64,000 bases of DNA from an uncultured Bacteroidales bacterium (GTDB taxonomy: Bacteria > Bacteroidota > Bacteroidia > Bacteroidales > WCHB1-69), in the NCBI GenBank assembly GCA_946186495.1, contig CAMHNQ010000005.1:1-64000 (forward strand). Reading direction: 5' to 3'. This document shows positions 49,463 to 58,714 of the stretch, one piece after another (positions within the stretch are counted from its first letter, which is position 1; each line of letters starts with the position of its first letter). Under the pieces are notes generated by a model. It saw nothing but the letters and a program-made list of their open reading frames with translations. It was not told the origin of the DNA and searched no databases. The position numbers and the translations under genes are program-made.

Positions 49463-50266
49463 TTAATACAATTCTTCAGTTCCAATCACTTCAGCCAACA
49501 GTTTGTATGACGAGATGACTTCCGTGCCGTGATCGGTGATGATCAGCTGGTGCTCGAAGTGAGCCGACTTCTTGTGGTCGCGCGTGCGGATTGTCCATCC
49601 GTCATTCTCCATCAAGATCTTATGGCTGCCCAGGTTGATCATGGGCTCGATGCAGATGCACATGCCCGGCTCGATCTTCATGCCCTGGCCCTTTATCCCG
49701 TAGTTGGGGATGTCGGGGCGCTCATGCATGTCCTTGCCAATGCCATGCCCGCAGAGTTCCCTGACCACGCCATAGCCGAACTGTTTGACATATTGTTCAA
49801 CGGTGTAGCCAATATCCCCGATCGTGTTGCCTGCCTTGGCCACCTCAATGGCTTTGAGGAGGGACTCCTTGGTGCGTTTGCACAGCAGGTGGTCCTCGCG
49901 GGAGACCTCACCGACCTCGAAAGTGTAGCAGAAGTCCCCGTGATAGCCGTCGAGCAGGGCGCCGCAGTCAACCGAGATGATATCCCCGTCGCGGAGGTAG
50001 GTGTTCGGGTACGGTATCCCGTGCACCACCACGTCGTTCACGGACAGGCAGAGCGAAGCCGGATAGCCTTCATAGCCTTTGAAGGAGGGTACCGCATGAT
50101 GGTCGCGGATACACTGTTCGCCGACCTGGTCGAGATAGGTGAGCGGCACACCAGGCTTGATGCACTTGGCCACTTCGGCCAGGGTCACCGCCACCACGTT
50201 CGCGCTTGCCTTGAGTTTCTCGAACTCGGCTTCCGACTTGTATTTCACTCTTCTGAACATCGTCAT
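49463..50266 (-). CDS. map: type I methionine aminopeptidase
   Basis: 267 residues (Met at 50266 or two codons later). All five metal ligands are visible: the two Asp in SVDCGALLDGYHGD, His in ELCGHGIGKDMHERP, Glu in CICIEPM and Glu in SAHFEHQLIIT. It removes the initiator Met from nascent proteins. Its place between secY and infA is common in Bacteroidetes. 24 bp after secY. Confidence 0.96.
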   Translation of the reverse strand: MTMFRRVKYKSEAEFEKLKASANVVAVTLAEVAKCIKPGVPLTYLDQVGEQCIRDHHAVPSFKGYEGYPASLCLSVNDVVVHGIPYPNTYLRDGDIISVDCGALLDGYHGDFCYTFEVGEVSREDHLLCKRTKESLLKAIEVAKAGNTIGDIGYTVEQYVKQFGYGVVRELCGHGIGKDMHERPDIPNYGIKGQGMKIEPGMCICIEPMINLGSHKILMENDGWTIRTRDHKKSAHFEHQLIITDHGTEVISSYKLLAEVIGTEELY

Positions 50267-50290
50267 ATTCTCTGATCCTTCCGGTTTGGA

Positions 50291-51658
50291 TTAGATACGG
50301 TTACCATAGATGCCGCCGCCGGTACGTCCCTTGATGCGGCCGGACTTGGTGAGGCCGTCATAGTGGCGCATAAGCAGATGGCTTTCGATTTGCTGCAGCG
50401 TGTCGAGCACCACGCCCACGATAATGAGCAGGGAGGTGCCGCCGAAGAACTGGGCGAACTGCTGGTTGACACCGAACAGGCGCACGACGGCGGGCAGGAT
50501 GGCCACGATGCCGAGGAATATGGAGCCGGGCAGGGTGATGCGGGACATGATCTTGTCGATGTATTCCGCTGTCTGCTTGCCGGGTTTCACGCCGGGTATG
50601 AATCCGTTGTTTTTCTTCAGATCCTCAGCGATTTGCTGCGGGTTGATGGTGATAGCCGTGTAGAAATAGGTGAAGGCTATAATCAGGAGGAAGAACACGA
50701 TATTGTAGCCCAATCTGTTATAGTCGATGAAGCTGTTCCAGAAGCCCGTGGTGGTCTCTTGCGAGATGTTCACGAAGGTCAACGGGATGAACATCAGGGC
50801 CTGTGCGAAGATGATCGGCATGACGCCGGCGGCGTTGACTTTCAGGGGCAGGTAGTTGCGGACACCGCCGTACTGTTTGTTGCCCACGACGCGTTTGGCG
50901 TATTGGACGGGAATGCGGCGGGTGCCTTGGACGAGCAGGATGCAGAAGCCGATGATGAGCATGAGCAGGATGAGCTCGATGATGAAGATGATGGGGCCGC
51001 CGTTCATTTCGGTGATACGGGCGGTGAACTCAGCCTTGAGTGCGAAAGGCAGGCGGGCGATGATACCGATCATGATGATGATGGAGATGCCGTTGCCGAT
51101 GCCGTTGTCGGTGATGCGTTCGCCGAGCCACATGATGAACAGGGTGGCGGAGATCAGCAGGATGAAGGCGCAGATGCCGAATGCGGAGAAGCCGAGGATG
51201 CGGGTTTCAAGCATCGAGGGGGCGACGGCGCCGGGGAACTGGCCGGTGAGCTGCGCGATGTAGGCGGGGGCCTGCACGGCGAGGACTGCGACGGTCAGGT
51301 AGCGGGTGATCTGGTTGATCTTGGTGCGTCCGCTCTCGCCTTCCTTGGCGAGGCGCTGGAAATAGGGCACCGCGAGGGTGAGCAGCTGCACCACGATGGA
51401 GGCCGTGATGTAGGGCATGATACCCAACGCGAAGATGGAGGCGTTGGAGAACGCGCCGCCGGAGAAGAGGTCGAGCATGCCGAGCAGGCCCTTTTGGGCG
51501 GCGCTGCTGAATGCGGAGAGGGCTCCGGGGTTGATGCCGGGGAGCACCACGTGCGCACCCAGACGGTATATCAGGATGATGAAGAGGGTGTAGAGGATGC
51601 GTTTCCTCAGGTCCTCAATCCTGAATATGTTCTTGATGGTTTCTATAAATCTTTTCAT
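50291..51658 (-). CDS. secY: protein translocase subunit SecY
   Basis: 455 residues from MKRFIETIKNIFRIEDLRKRILYTL; the open frame extends 22 codons upstream into rplO but lacks coding character. Ten membrane helices; landmarks include the plug region NPGALSAFSS, PYFQRLAKEGESGRTKINQITRYL and the SRITLPGSIFLGIVAILPA helix. The central pore of the Sec translocon in the inner membrane. 20 bp after rplO. Confidence 0.97.
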   Translation of the reverse strand: MKRFIETIKNIFRIEDLRKRILYTLFIILIYRLGAHVVLPGINPGALSAFSSAAQKGLLGMLDLFSGGAFSNASIFALGIMPYITASIVVQLLTLAVPYFQRLAKEGESGRTKINQITRYLTVAVLAVQAPAYIAQLTGQFPGAVAPSMLETRILGFSAFGICAFILLISATLFIMWLGERITDNGIGNGISIIIMIGIIARLPFALKAEFTARITEMNGGPIIFIIELILLMLIIGFCILLVQGTRRIPVQYAKRVVGNKQYGGVRNYLPLKVNAAGVMPIIFAQALMFIPLTFVNISQETTTGFWNSFIDYNRLGYNIVFFLLIIAFTYFYTAITINPQQIAEDLKKNNGFIPGVKPGKQTAEYIDKIMSRITLPGSIFLGIVAILPAVVRLFGVNQQFAQFFGGTSLLIIVGVVLDTLQQIESHLLMRHYDGLTKSGRIKGRTGGGIYGNRI

Positions 51659-51678
51659 TGGAGGTTCTTTTTGGTGAA

Positions 51679-52143
51679 TTACTCTGCCGCAGGAGCGTTC
51701 ACAAGCTCTGCGGTCCCGCCGCACTGTTCGATGACAGACTTCGCTTTGGCGGAGAACTTGTCGGCCACCACGTGCAACTTGGCGGTGAGCTCACCCTTGG
51801 CCAGCACGGCGATGAGGTCGTTTTTCTTGGCAAGGCCGTTGTCCACCAGCACCGCGCGGTCGATGCGGTCGAGGTTGTGCTTCTCGGCCAGCTGCTGCAG
51901 CGTGCTCACGTTTATGGCGTTGTATTCCACGCGGTTGATGTTCTTGAATCCTCTCTTGGGCAATATTCTGTAGATAGGCATTTGACCGCCTTCAAAACCG
52001 ATTTTGCGGCTGTAGCCGGAGCGGGACTGCGCGCCCTTGTGGCCGCGTGTGGATGTGCCGCCCTTGCCGGAACCCTGTCCTCTGCCTATTCTGCGTTCTC
52101 TGTGTGTTGATCCTTTTGCCGGTTTTAAATTGTGTAAATCCAT
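51679..52143 (-). CDS. rplO: 50S ribosomal protein L15
   Basis: 154 residues from MDLHNLKPAKGS; a Met five codons earlier overlaps no motif. The family signature is RRIGRGQGSGKGGTSTRGHKGAQSRSGYSRKIGFEGGQMPIYRILPKRGF. The C-terminus has the KFSAKAKSVIEQCGGTAELV strand. Complete. Confidence 0.97.
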   Translation of the reverse strand: MDLHNLKPAKGSTHRERRIGRGQGSGKGGTSTRGHKGAQSRSGYSRKIGFEGGQMPIYRILPKRGFKNINRVEYNAINVSTLQQLAEKHNLDRIDRAVLVDNGLAKKNDLIAVLAKGELTAKLHVVADKFSAKAKSVIEQCGGTAELVNAPAAE

Positions 52144-52169
52144 CTCTTTGATATTCAATTGGTTATTAA

Positions 52170-52349
52170 TTATAATTCTTCTACGCTGACTAAGTGCTTG
52201 ACGGCGTCCACGATGCCCAGGATCTGGGGGGTCGCCTCATGTTCTACCGTTTGGTGCATTTTGCGCAAGCCCAATGCTTCCAAAGATCTTTTCTGACGTG
52301 CGGGTCTGTCAACCGCGCTTCTAACTTGTGTGATTTTAATCTTTTTCAT
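52170..52349 (-). CDS. rpmD: 50S ribosomal protein L30
   Basis: 59 residues, too short for many gene finders: MKKIKITQVRSAVDRPARQ, then KRSLEALGLRKMHQTVEHEATPQILGIVDAVKHLVSVEEL. The bacterial L30 pattern is complete. In nearly all bacteria rpsE lies directly upstream; here nothing ribosomal precedes it and the cluster begins with this gene. It must have its own promoter in the 52350-52450 AT-rich stretch; a weak TATTTTTT box is the best candidate. Confidence 0.93.
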   Translation of the reverse strand: MKKIKITQVRSAVDRPARQKRSLEALGLRKMHQTVEHEATPQILGIVDAVKHLVSVEEL

Positions 52350-52718
52350 CCCTTCTAAAATTTATTTACATTTATTAATATCCAAAAAAAAATAGCCCAT
52401 TTTTGAAAGAAAAATGCAACTATCTTCATAAAACGCAACCATAAAAACCTTTCGCCTCTGCCCTATCCTATGTTCATACAGTCCGTGAAATCAAATAGTT
52501 ACGCGATTCTCAACCCTGCTTCCCACTCGCATTTGCATTCCACTTCAAAAAGCTTGCAAAAATACACTTTTTTCCTTATCCACAATACGGTGGTGATATT
52601 TTTTTTGAAAAAAAATGACATAATCGCCTTAACATTTTGACTGACTGCTATTTGCAGGTACCCTCCCCCGCTTCTGCAATCCAAACCGCGACCGACACTC
52701 CATAGGCCGCACCAATCA
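52350..52718. other. gene-free AT-rich region upstream of rpmD
   Basis: 370 bp without a credible coding frame on either strand and no trace of rpsE, rplR or rplF. AT-rich runs at 52350-52440 and 52550-52640 could hold the rpmD promoter. I see no RNA gene. Confidence 0.6.
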
Positions 52719-52746
52719 AGAAAGGGACACCCTCAGGCATCCCTTT
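52719..52746 (-). terminator. hairpin AAGGGATGCC/GGTGTCCCTT
   Basis: On the minus strand, GGGAAAGGGATGCC-TGAG-GGTGTCCCTTTC is followed by a T-rich stretch, 32 bp after the stop of the 52778 gene. Confidence 0.7.
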
Positions 52747-52777
52747 CCCTTATTTATAAAAACGTGTGTGATTCAAC

Positions 52778-53866
52778 TTAACGGATGGAGATTCGGTCGA
52801 TAACAATCTTCCTGTCCTTGGCAGCCTGGAGGCCATAGACCGTCTCGCGGGTCGCGTTGGTGGAGAAGGTGTGGTTGACCTGTCCTTCCGGGACCTTGTG
52901 GATGGTGAGGCCCGGCTTGTAGCCGCTGATGTAGGGGGCGAGATAGCCGCCATGGGCGCGGGACATGTAGTTGAGGACGCTCTCGATACGGCGGGAGGAG
53001 AGGTGCTTGTTATAGTCGCTGTTGCTGAGCGGGCTGGCGAAGCCGCTGATGGTGAACTCCACGGCCTGCCCGTCCTTGAGGGCCTCCACGATGAAGTTCG
53101 TGAGCTTCACGAGGCGTTCGTATCCGGTCTGGATGGAGTCGTTGAAGAACGTCTCGACAGCGTTTTGGGCGTTGGACTTCTGCGTGCCGGCGAGGCCTTT
53201 CCCCGCGTTGGTCACATAGTTGCTCTTGGCAGCCATGTAGGCGTTATAAAGCTCCATGTATTCCGTGCTGGTGAAATCCTGGCGCGTGCGCGGGTCGGGA
53301 CGGTCGTTCTCGAAATAGAGGGTGATAGGCTTGAGGATGTCCTTCTTGGCGGCCTCCATCTCGGCTTTCTTCTTGTCGGCGGCAACTTCGTCCTCGTAGT
53401 TGAACACAACGGGGATTTGGACGAGCATGTCGCGGGCCTCACAGCTCTGCGTGCAGGGAATCATGTTGGGGAATGATTTCACCACGCGCACAGCTTCATC
53501 GTCGAATTCTTGGTAACCAGAACTTTGGATAACTTCAACGTCGGTCAGGGTGCTGTCTTTAAGAACCTTGGCCTGGACGGTAGTGGTTCCCGAGATCTTC
53601 TGGTTCTTGAGATTGACGGGGTACTTCTTTGTCTTGTTGATGTAACGGCACATGGCCTTGTTGCCGCCCTTGAATGTGGGCAGGGACATGGCGGCCGTCG
53701 GCACAGTGTAATTGCCGTTGGAGTCGGGGATGACGATTGCGACCCCTGACTTCTGATGGCGCTGCCCATAGACGTTGCCTTGGTCACATTGCGCATAACT
53801 CATTGTGAAACAGGCCACTAAAACAACAACGGCCACTAATTTCAGAGAGGAAAAGTTGCTTTTCAT
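52778..53866 (-). CDS. secreted TonB_C plus OmpA-like domain protein
   Basis: 362 residues with a signal peptide (1-26, SYAQ). Residues about 65-150 form a TonB C-terminal-like domain: FKGGNKAMCRYINKTKKYPV ... GTTTVQAKVLKDSTLTDVEVIQSSGYQEFDDEAVRVVKSFPNMIPC. There is no inner-membrane anchor, so it is not a working TonB. Residues about 240-310 resemble an OmpA peptidoglycan-binding domain: AVEFTISGFASPLSNSDYNKHLSSRRIESVLNYM. The combination suggests a periplasmic or outer-membrane scaffold. Own promoter at 53899 and terminator at 52719. Confidence 0.75.
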   Translation of the reverse strand: MKSNFSSLKLVAVVVLVACFTMSYAQCDQGNVYGQRHQKSGVAIVIPDSNGNYTVPTAAMSLPTFKGGNKAMCRYINKTKKYPVNLKNQKISGTTTVQAKVLKDSTLTDVEVIQSSGYQEFDDEAVRVVKSFPNMIPCTQSCEARDMLVQIPVVFNYEDEVAADKKKAEMEAAKKDILKPITLYFENDRPDPRTRQDFTSTEYMELYNAYMAAKSNYVTNAGKGLAGTQKSNAQNAVETFFNDSIQTGYERLVKLTNFIVEALKDGQAVEFTISGFASPLSNSDYNKHLSSRRIESVLNYMSRAHGGYLAPYISGYKPGLTIHKVPEGQVNHTFSTNATRETVYGLQAAKDRKIVIDRISIR

Positions 53867-53898
53867 ACTTATATTATTTTACATTATATTCCAAGCCG

Positions 53899-53906
53899 CA
53901 AAAATA
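53899..53906 (-). promoter_or_regulatory. -7 box TATTTTTG
   Basis: TAnnTTTG element 33 bp upstream of the 52778 gene start. Confidence 0.6.
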
Positions 53907-54015
53907 CATTTTTTATTGAAACACGCAAAAATATTTTCGATATTTTTTACGGGAATTTGCGGCATCGGTTACACCCCTATAATGTTGGCTGTTCTTCAGG
54001 CAGCGCACAGTGTTT

Positions 54016-54180
54016 TGTTTCTCGGACCCCACACTGCGCTTCGCTTGTCTGCAGGCTCCCAAGCAAGCCTTCACCCTGCCTTCACCCTGCTTTCACCCTG
54101 CCTTCACCCTTACTCAAGAGTATACCTATAGTAAGCCTATAAGCAATCTATAGGCAGTGGCGGACGCGCTTATCGCGTCC
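54016..54180. repeat. non-coding repeat cluster downstream of the flippase gene
   Basis: The 53907-54223 interval holds no gene. It contains a partial copy of the dispersed element module (CCCCACACTGCGCTTCGCTTGT, from 54027), an 11-bp tandem repeat TTCACCCTGCC x4 (54070-54111), an inverted repeat CCTATA...TATAGG (54126-54154) and the palindrome GGACGCG/CGCGTCC (54162-54180). Confidence 0.8.
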
Positions 54181-54223
54181 GTACGTAGCAGCGGTTTTGT
54201 GCCTTGCGACTGAACATGCAGTG

Positions 54224-55666
54224 TCATTTCAAACTGCGAATGCCATTGACAGAGACAAGTCCTGTGGCAAAGGCGAGTGCTACCGCGAAAAAGGCGGAGA
54301 TAAGCAACTGCCATAGCACGTGCACCTGCAGGATGTTCGGGGAGAGGCACACTGACGGCACCAACACGGCTACGAAAAGCGCGCACCGAAGCCACGGCAG
54401 CGACCTCAGCGGGATGCCGACAATGCGCAATGCAAACACGAACTGCAAGACTGACACGACGAACTGCGTGCAGAAACTGGCCACAGCCGAACCGCAAGCC
54501 TGCATACGTGGAATCAGCAACAGGTTGACGGTCACGTTGATGACAATGCCGATGGCGGCGATAACGTTCAGCTGTCTCATGCTGCCGTTGGCCGTCAGCA
54601 AGGTGCCGAAAAGATAGTTCATAGAGATGGGTATCAGTCCGAAGATGATAAGGCGGAACACGGCAGTGCTTTCCACAACATGCTTCGTATAAAGCAGTTG
54701 CATTACCGGTTTGGCATACACGAACAAGATTGAAACTGCAGAGACCGAGAACAGGAAAAGAAGCGAGAAACTGGTGCGAACGATAGGGACGACATCTTCC
54801 CTCTGTTTCAGCATTTTGGCGAACAGAGGCAGCAGGATGACCGAGAAGAGGTAGGCAATCATCGCGAGTACATCCAAGAGGCGGAAAGCGGAGGCATATA
54901 TCCCCGACTGTGCCGCCCCCACCTCCGTCGGGAGCATCCGCTCCAGCATCACCGAATCCATGCGGTAGTAGCACGCCATCAGCAGGGTGATGAGCGCGTA
55001 GGGGAAACTACGCTTCAGTATGGCGACGAAAAAGGCCCTGTTCCATCCCAGCCGCTTTAGTTTCGCTTTCCTGAGCACAACGGCCATCGCGATGGCGATG
55101 GTGATGGCATACGCCGCCGTCTGGCTCCAAACGAACCATTCCACCCGGAAAGGTTCGTCCGTGACGCGCCCCCAAAGGAGAAGGCCGCAGAAGAGGATCA
55201 TCAGCAGCTTGTCGGTCACGGAAATCACACTGTCGGTCTTGAACATCTGCAAAGCCGAGATGTTCGAGCGCACATAGAGAAGAAAGACGCTCAGGAACTG
55301 GTTCAGCCCTATCCAGAAAAGCAGCCGGAGCTGATACCCCCGGTAGCCCACAACCAGCGCAACCAAATACACCACGATGAAATAGGCCACCCCAAGAAGG
55401 AGCTTCAAGGTGATGTAGTTCGAGAGGTGCTTGTCGAGGAGATGGGTGTTCCGCGCGATGTTGCGGTTGTTGTAGTTGGCCGTACCCATATCCAGCACCA
55501 TGTAGAACAGCATGGTGAAGTTGAAAAGCGAGAAGTAGAGCCCATAACTTTCCGCACCCACGGCATTCTGCACCCCCACCTCCACGCCAAGCGTCCAAAA
55601 CGGCTTCACGAGGAGGTTCAAAAAGACGAGCAGACAGAGGTTGAAAACGAAGTCCTTCTGTTTCAT
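54224..55666 (-). CDS. polysaccharide flippase (Wzx/MATE-like, MOP superfamily)
   Basis: 480 residues with about 12-14 predicted helices and few charged loops: NLCLLVFLNLLVKPFWTLGVEVGVQNAVG, then ESYGLYFSLFNFTMLFYMVLDMGTANYNNRNIARN, a loop characteristic of oligosaccharide flippases, and YALITLLMACYYRMDSVMLERML. It probably moves lipid-linked oligosaccharide or another undecaprenyl-linked product across the inner membrane. No glycosyltransferases are adjacent, so the substrate is open. Followed upstream by two heptamer arrays and leuS. Confidence 0.8.
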   Translation of the reverse strand: MKQKDFVFNLCLLVFLNLLVKPFWTLGVEVGVQNAVGAESYGLYFSLFNFTMLFYMVLDMGTANYNNRNIARNTHLLDKHLSNYITLKLLLGVAYFIVVYLVALVVGYRGYQLRLLFWIGLNQFLSVFLLYVRSNISALQMFKTDSVISVTDKLLMILFCGLLLWGRVTDEPFRVEWFVWSQTAAYAITIAIAMAVVLRKAKLKRLGWNRAFFVAILKRSFPYALITLLMACYYRMDSVMLERMLPTEVGAAQSGIYASAFRLLDVLAMIAYLFSVILLPLFAKMLKQREDVVPIVRTSFSLLFLFSVSAVSILFVYAKPVMQLLYTKHVVESTAVFRLIIFGLIPISMNYLFGTLLTANGSMRQLNVIAAIGIVINVTVNLLLIPRMQACGSAVASFCTQFVVSVLQFVFALRIVGIPLRSLPWLRCALFVAVLVPSVCLSPNILQVHVLWQLLISAFFAVALAFATGLVSVNGIRSLK

Positions 55667-55682
55667 TCTTATAAAGGTTATA

Positions 55683-55704
55683 GGTTATTGGTTATTGGTT
55701 ATTG
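55683..55704. repeat. heptamer array (GGTTATT)3
   Basis: Three units of GGTTATT just upstream of the flippase start, opposite in strand sense to the AACCATT array 20 bp away. Confidence 0.9.
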
Positions 55705-55723
55705 AGGTTTTCCGTTAATCACT

Positions 55724-55779
55724 AACCATTAACCATTAACCATTAACCATTAACCATTAACCATTAACCATTAAACATT
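55724..55779. repeat. heptamer array (AACCATT)8
   Basis: Seven perfect AACCATT units and one AAACATT, ending at the leuS stop codon. With the GGTTATT array on its left it could fold back on itself. Confidence 0.95.
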
Positions 55780-58616
55780 TAGAACACGATATTCACAATC
55801 TTCTTCGGCACGATGATGACCTTTTTCGGGGTCTTGCCGTCGAGCCACTTTTGCGCATCGGGGTTGGCGAGGACGAGGGGTTCTATCTCCTTTGGGGTGT
55901 AGGAGGCCGGGAAGGACATTTTCAGGCGCATCTTGCCGTTGAACGAGACAGGGTAAAGGTATTCGTCTTCCACCATATACTGTTCATCATAAACAGGATA
56001 TGCAGCCTTCAACACAGACTCTTCGTGGCCGAGCAGCGACCAGAGTTCCTCGGTGATGTGCGGCGCGTAGGCCGACATCAAGACACAAAGCGGCTCCAAG
56101 ACGGCACGCTTGCGGCACTTGGCGTCCGTGAGTTCGTTGGTGCAGATCATGAACGCGCTGATCGCCGTATTGAAGGAGAAGCGCTCGTTGTCCTCCTCGA
56201 TTTTCTTGATGGTCTTGTGCAGGGTTTTCCATTCGGCCTTTGTCGGTTCTTCTCCGGAAACCGCGAAGTTGCCCTCTCCATCAAAATAGAGTTTCCAGAA
56301 CTTGCGGATGAAGCGGGACACGCCCTCGATGCCGTTAGTATCCCACGGTTTGGCCATCTCCACCGGACCAAGGAACATCTCGTACATGCGCAAGGTGTCA
56401 GCACCGTATTTCTCCACCAGGTCATCGGGGTTCTGCACATTGTATTTCGACTTCGACATCTTCTCGACCTCCCAGCCACAGATGTATTGTCCGTCTTCGA
56501 GGATGAACTCGGCGTCCTTGAAGTCGGGCATCCAGTTTTTGAAGGCCTCGATGTCGAGGATGTCGTTGTGCACAATATTGACGTCCACGTGGATAGGCGT
56601 GGTTTCGTATTCCTTGCGGAGGTTGAGCGACACGAACTTGTTGGTGCTGACGGCACGATAGACGAAATTGGACCGTCCCTGTATCATGCCCTGGTTGATG
56701 AGTTTCCGGAAGGGTTCGTCCTTGCAGCTGACGCCGATATCGAAGAGGAACTTGTTCCAGAAGCGGGCATAGATAAGGTGGCCGGTTCCGTGTTCCGCCC
56801 CGCCGACGTAGAGATCGACGTTCTGCCAATATTCGTCGGCCTCTTTGGAGACGAGGGCTTTGTCGTTCTTCGGGTCCATGTAGCGCAGATAGTAGGCACT
56901 GGAGCCTGCAAAGCCGGGCATGGTGCTGTACTCGCGCTGACAGCCGTGGTACGTCCAGTCCTTGGCGCGTGCCAACGGGGGCTCACCCGTTTCGGTGGGC
57001 AGAAACTGGTCGACTTCGGGGAGCAGCACAGGGAGTTCGTTTTCCGGGACAGGATAAGGCATCCCATCCTCATAATATATGGGAAACGGTTCGCCCCAGT
57101 AGCGCTGACGGCTGAAGATGGCGTCGCGCAGGCGGAAATTGACCGTGCCGTAGCCGACACCCATCTCCTTAATCCTTTCAATCACTGCTTTGCCGGCATC
57201 CTTGACAGCCATCCCGTCAATGAATCCGGAATTGACGCACACACCCGTCTTGCTGTCGAGGCTCTCCTCCCAGGTGTCCGGGTTGCTGACTTCGTCGACA
57301 GACGGTGCGACCACCTGCCGGATGGGCAGGTCGAAATGACGGGCGAAGGCAAAGTCGCGGCTGTCGTGGGCGGGCACGGCCATGATGGCGCCGGTGCCGT
57401 AGTCGCTCAGCACATAGTCGCTGACCCAGATGGGGATGCGTTCCTCGGTGATGGGGTTGATGGCGAACGCGCCCGTGAAGACGCCGCTCACCTTCTTGAC
57501 CTCCGCCTGCCGTTCACGTTCGGAGCGGTTCTTGGCCCAAGAGACATAGGCCTCCACGGCCTCCTTCTGCTCCGGAGTGGTAATAGAGGGAATCATCTCG
57601 TGTTCCGGACAGAGCACCATGAACGTGACGCCGAAAATGGTGTCGGGGCGAGTGGTGAAAATCTCGAAGGCGCGCTCACACTCAACCCCTTCGATATGGC
57701 TTCCCATGTAGATTTTCTTCCAATCGAGCTGTCCTTCCTTGGCCAACGGGAACCAGACTGCGGCACCTTCGCTGCGCCCGATCCAGTTGCGCTGGATTTC
57801 CTTAAGGGAGTCGGTCCAATCGACGGTGTCGAGGCCATTGAGCAGACGTTCGGCGTAAGCGGAGACGCGCAGGACCCACTGCCGCATCAGCTTGCGTTCC
57901 ACCGGAAAGCCGCCGCGAACGGAGAGGCCGTTCACCACTTCATCGTTGGCGAGCACCGTGCCGAGTTTCGGGCACCAGTTCACCCATGTGTCGGCGAGGT
58001 AGGCCAGACGGTAGTTCATCAGGATCTCCTGACGCTTTTTCTCGGAAGCATTGTTCCATTCCTCCGCCGTGAACTCCATCGGCTTGGTCTGTGCCACATC
58101 CAAGCCTTCCGTGCCGTGGGCGGCAAAAGCCTCCATCAGCTCGGAAACCGGGCGGGCCTGTTTCGCCTGGTTGCAGTAATAGCTGTTGAAGAGCTGGATA
58201 AACGTCCACTGCGTCCACTTGTAGTAGTCCGGGTCGCAGGTCTTGAACGAACGGTCCCAGTCGAACGAGAACCCGATTTTGTCGAGCTGTTCGCGATAGC
58301 GGTTCACATTTTTCTCAGTAGTGATGGCGGGGTGCTGCCCTGTCTGGATGGCATACTGCTCCGCCGGCAGCCCGAAAGCGTCATATCCCATCGGGTGCAG
58401 CACGTTGAAGCCTTTCTGCCTCTTATAGCGGGCATAGATGTCGGAGGCGATATAGCCTAACGGATGCCCCACGTGCAGACCTGCACCCGATGGATAGGGA
58501 AACATGTCCAACACGTAGAACTTCGGTTTGGCGTTATCTATTTCAGTTTTATACAGGCCCGTCTCTTTCCACAAGGCCTGCCATTTCTTTTCGATTTCTC
58601 TGAAGTTGTATTCCAT
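55779..58616 (-). CDS. leuS: leucyl-tRNA synthetase
   Basis: 945 residues, class Ia. HIGH-type motif HVGH at 48-51 ([16 protein letters not shown]); the editing domain holds [15 protein letters not shown] and [17 protein letters not shown] is present in [16 protein letters not shown]; the anticodon-binding and C-terminal domains follow. It charges tRNA-Leu in the cytoplasm. Start at the first Met, [13 protein letters not shown], typical of the family. No frameshift. It stands between two intergenic heptamer arrays. Confidence 0.98.
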   Translation of the reverse strand: MEYNFREIEKKWQALWKETGLYKTEIDNAKPKFYVLDMFPYPSGAGLHVGHPLGYIASDIYARYKRQKGFNVLHPMGYDAFGLPAEQYAIQTGQHPAITTEKNVNRYREQLDKIGFSFDWDRSFKTCDPDYYKWTQWTFIQLFNSYYCNQAKQARPVSELMEAFAAHGTEGLDVAQTKPMEFTAEEWNNASEKKRQEILMNYRLAYLADTWVNWCPKLGTVLANDEVVNGLSVRGGFPVERKLMRQWVLRVSAYAERLLNGLDTVDWTDSLKEIQRNWIGRSEGAAVWFPLAKEGQLDWKKIYMGSHIEGVECERAFEIFTTRPDTIFGVTFMVLCPEHEMIPSITTPEQKEAVEAYVSWAKNRSERERQAEVKKVSGVFTGAFAINPITEERIPIWVSDYVLSDYGTGAIMAVPAHDSRDFAFARHFDLPIRQVVAPSVDEVSNPDTWEESLDSKTGVCVNSGFIDGMAVKDAGKAVIERIKEMGVGYGTVNFRLRDAIFSRQRYWGEPFPIYYEDGMPYPVPENELPVLLPEVDQFLPTETGEPPLARAKDWTYHGCQREYSTMPGFAGSSAYYLRYMDPKNDKALVSKEADEYWQNVDLYVGGAEHGTGHLIYARFWNKFLFDIGVSCKDEPFRKLINQGMIQGRSNFVYRAVSTNKFVSLNLRKEYETTPIHVDVNIVHNDILDIEAFKNWMPDFKDAEFILEDGQYICGWEVEKMSKSKYNVQNPDDLVEKYGADTLRMYEMFLGPVEMAKPWDTNGIEGVSRFIRKFWKLYFDGEGNFAVSGEEPTKAEWKTLHKTIKKIEEDNERFSFNTAISAFMICTNELTDAKCRKRAVLEPLCVLMSAYAPHITEELWSLLGHEESVLKAAYPVYDEQYMVEDEYLYPVSFNGKMRLKMSFPASYTPKEIEPLVLANPDAQKWLDGKTPKKVIIVPKKIVNIVF

Positions 58617-58626
58617 GTTCTTGAAT

Positions 58627-58654
58627 GGTTAGGGGTTATTGGTTAGGGGTTATA
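58627..58654. repeat. heptamer array (GGTTAGG/GGTTATT)4
   Basis: Four units in 7-bp phase (GGTTAGG, GGTTATT, GGTTAGG, GGTTATA), 10 bp upstream of the leuS start. Confidence 0.85.
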
Positions 58655-58668
58655 GAAGCCAGGTGGTT

Positions 58669-58698
58669 CGTAGAGGCGCAAAATTTTGCGTCTCTACG
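58669..58698. other. 30-bp near-perfect palindrome with CGTAGAG arms
   Basis: CGTAGAGGCGCAAAA is followed by its complement with one mismatch. It lies between leuS and the adhesin stop. It shares the GCGTCTCT core with 5088-5104. Confidence 0.9.
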
Positions 58699-58714
58699 AT
58701 TACCTGTTGCCTAT

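Noticed and set aside
50363-51973. 536-codon open frame on the plus strand opposite secY and rplO
   Set aside because: It is the antisense of SecY/L15, Asp/Glu/Gly/His-rich with no domain, a by-product of codon bias in a GC-rich membrane-protein gene.
52350-52718. Possible structured RNA (RNase P, tmRNA, SRP) in the gene-free stretch
   Set aside because: No conserved core motif seen; only AT-rich runs and no long pairing.
55851-58460. 869-codon open frame on the plus strand opposite leuS
   Set aside because: Pure antisense shadow of a highly conserved synthetase; no promoter, no recognisable domain.
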